NCBI GenBank assembly: GCA_963969595.1
Contig: OZ018417.1
Span: forward strand, 21,950,501-22,014,500
DNA: 64,000 nucleotides
Source: Neckera pumila
Lineage: Eukaryota; Streptophyta; Bryopsida; Hypnales; Neckeraceae
Reading direction: 5' to 3'
A program made the position numbers and the translations under genes. The notes below the pieces were generated by a model. That model saw nothing but the letters and a program-made list of their open reading frames with translations, made no database searches and was not told the DNA's origin. Below are positions 61,921-64,000 of the stretch, one piece after another; within the stretch, counting starts at the first letter, position 1; the number at the start of each line of letters is the position of its first letter.

Positions 61921-62243
61921 CCTTGGAGGCCTCAAATCCCTTTTAAGGCTTAAAAGATGAAAAATATAAATCTATTTTGGAATGAACCCAGCAAAAAAAG
62001 GTTTTATTACTTATTATGGCTATTAAGGTAAAAATTGTGACAAGTTTTTGTTTTTTCAAGCAATCATATAATTTCTTAAATCTAAAAAGTGCAAAAAAGT
62101 TAGATGGTTTCCAACAACATTTCTACTATTGGAATACCATGTTTCAATTCCATATTAGCTAGTTAAGTTTATCAAGGATTTATTTTTTGGTGTCATCTTG
62201 TTTATCTTTCTTCCGCAAAATGATTATTTAAAATATGATGTAT

Positions 62244-63335
62244 GGGTGATTGTAAGAATGACTTAGAGTACTATATCACACCTTAGTTTTTACTTTTTGT
62301 TTTGGCCATAACTTTTGCTTTTAGCTCCAAATGATTCGAAATTTACAGAGAAGCTACTTATAACTATTATATATTTTAAATAATTTTTTTGGTATTTTTC
62401 AAAAATACTTTATTATTTTTTAACAGCCCCAAAAACTTCTCACAATGGTTGATTTAGGGGTTTTTAGCACTAATTGGAACCTAAAAAAACGAATTTTGAG
62501 CTGAAATTCTGAGAGGATGGTCTCTTAGTAGACCAGTAGTTATTTTCCAAAGGAATTTTTAAAAAACTTATTTTTATGTGGTGTAGAGGTCCACAAAAAG
62601 AGTTTCTTTCTACATTTTTTTCCAAATATGCAAAACAATACTTTGGTGAATTTTTTGGTCAAATCTCATCAACAAAAAGTCTTCTCAAATGTTTGATTTT
62701 TATATAATTTTTCAAAAAAAAATCCTATTTTTTACAAATTAAAATGTTAGAAGTGGTATTTTCTTCATCCGAATTCTATGTGAATTCTATGTCCAAAAGT
62801 CTAGTGAAGAAAATACCACTTTTAACATTTTAATTTGTAAATAATAGGATTTTTTTTTGAATTTTTTTATAAAAATCAAACATTTGAGAAGACTTTTTGG
62901 TGATGAGATTTGACCAAAAAATTCACCAAAGTATTGTTTTGCATATTTGGAAAAAAATGTAGAAAGAAGCTCTTTTTGCGGACCTCTACACCACATAAAA
63001 ATTAGTATTTTTAAATTCCTTTGGGAAATAGCTACTGGTCTATTAAGAGACCATCCTCTCAGAATTTCAGCTCAAAATTCGTTTTTTTGAGCTTAAATGG
63101 TGCTAAAACCCCTTAAATCAGCCATTGTGAGAGGTTTTCGGGGTTGTTTAAAAATAGTAAATTATTTTTGAAAAATCCTCAAAAATCAAGAAAAGTGTAT
63201 AATGGTTATAAGTAGCTTTCCTATAAAGTTTGAGTCATTTGGACCTAAAACACAGAAGTTATAGCCAAAACAAAAATTAAAAACTAGGGTGTGACAGAAT
63301 GCAACAAATAGTACAGGTCATTCTTGCAATCACCT
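62244..63335. mobile_element. 1.1-kb foldback element
   Basis: Arms of about 530 bp face each other around the centre GAATTCTATGTGAATTCTAT near 62780. Outer ends GGTGATTGTAAGAATGAC and the inverse GTCATTCTTGCAATCACC; a second conserved box is TCACACC-TTAG/CTAG at 62276 and 63294. Arms still pair at about 85-90% by eye. Single-arm copy at 51535-52030. Non-coding; frames inside are arm artefacts. Confidence 0.8.
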
Positions 63336-63336
63336 G

Positions 63337-63690
63337 TATTAAGATCCTTTTTGTTGGAATTTTGTTTCCATAGATCTTTAATCCAATCTCCCAACATACT
63401 ATCAAATTCCTCAAGTTGCAAAGATACAACTTTTCCATTAAAAGTTTGAAACTTCACTTTTGAGAAGGTTAGGATTGTGGGAGGAGGTTATCTTTCTTCA
63501 AAATCATTAATTAAAATATGACATATTAAGATTTTTTTTGTTGGAAATTTTTTCCATAGATCTTCAATTTAGTTTTCCAATATACTATCAAAGTCTTCAC
63601 ATTGCAAAACAACTTTTTCCATTAAAAGTTTAAAAATTGAAACTTCATTTTTGGAAAGGTTTGGATTGTGGAAGGACGCCCTCTTATTAA
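63337..63690. repeat. Tandem duplication with a 187-bp period
   Basis: TATTAAGATCCTTTTTGTTGG at 63337 recurs as TATTAAGATTTTTTTTGTTGG at 63524, and the match continues through 'ccatagatctt', 'actatcaaa', 'tttttccattaaaagttt' to 'aggattgtggga'. No frame is conserved. Confidence 0.75.
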
Positions 63691-64000
63691 TATATCCTTT
63701 CATACTAGAAAACAACTATTTTTTGACATACCAAGATTTCCATCCAGCACATGCTCCATATGTAACTCCCATGACATAGATACATGGCTCTATGTACTCC
63801 TCAAATGCAATCAACACCATATTCACATCCTTAGAACCAAAAAACATAACAAAGCAGTATGGGAATTGAGAAAGCTAATACCATTCAATGAAAGAATTAA
63901 AAACTACACTCTCACAAATGTTGGAACATTCAACAACAACCCACAAGAAAATACAGTCTCTCCATGGCTTTTACCTTGTTCTTGCATAAGACAAAGATGT
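63691..64000. other. Intergenic window edge, nothing recognised
   Basis: No gene, RNA or element end seen. Confidence 0.4.

Noticed and set aside
1..64000. tRNA, rRNA or other structured RNA genes
   Set aside because: Box-like words such as GGTTCAAAT were checked, but no matching stems were found around them.

Overview
This 64 kb window is nuclear DNA of a eukaryote, most likely a non-seed land plant (moss, liverwort, lycophyte or fern) or a close streptophyte relative. Three things point there. Genes are split by GT-AG introns. The best gene fuses a glutathione S-transferase to a hemerythrin domain, an arrangement I know from the hemerythrin class of GSTs described in the moss Physcomitrium. 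A second locus encodes tandem STIG1-type cysteine repeats, a plant secreted family. The DNA is AT-rich and gene-poor, with long poly-A/T tracts. I cannot name the species.

Layout. Positions 102-2771 (+) hold the last four exons of a coiled-coil protein gene whose 5' part lies outside the window. Positions 2772-24700 are intergenic, full of inverted-repeat elements. Positions about 24780-28981 (+) hold the promoter, long leader and four coding exons of the GST-hemerythrin gene (525 residues). Positions 35322-37048 (-) hold a STIG1-like gene with an in-frame TGA and a lost cysteine, so probably a pseudogene. From 37.1 kb to the end I find no convincing gene, only repeats and possible coding relics.

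The strongest discovery is a set of short non-autonomous transposons, about 0.9 kb each, that start CCCCTAAAGG, end CCTTTAGGGG and are flanked on both sides by TTAA. Eleven insertions are visible (two sequence subfamilies plus one foldback and one element with different ends). Pre-insertion sites can be read inside the window: one element sits in a TTAA inside another, which sits in a TTAA inside a third (57.6-60.1 kb); a fourth sits in the end of another (14998-15645); and two paralogous copies of a host repeat (about 21.6 and 48.4 kb) carry the single empty TTAA. TTAA duplication with CCC-initiated ends is the signature of piggyBac-type elements, which are not a usual component of land-plant genomes.

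Around them are TA-flanked foldback elements with Tc1/mariner-like ends (43.4-44.2 kb and 50.2-51.4 kb), a Tourist-like element with a 3-bp duplication nested in a TTAA element (54.2 kb), a Stowaway-like element (30.6 kb), other large inverted repeats, and an array of short palindromes built on GCTTGAGGTCTACCTCAAGC (42.1-44.4 kb). No transposase or reverse transcriptase gene was recognised, so all mobile elements here look non-autonomous.

The three genes show no functional link to one another. Exon borders were set by eye from reading frame and splice consensus. Homology statements come from recognising motifs, not from a database search.
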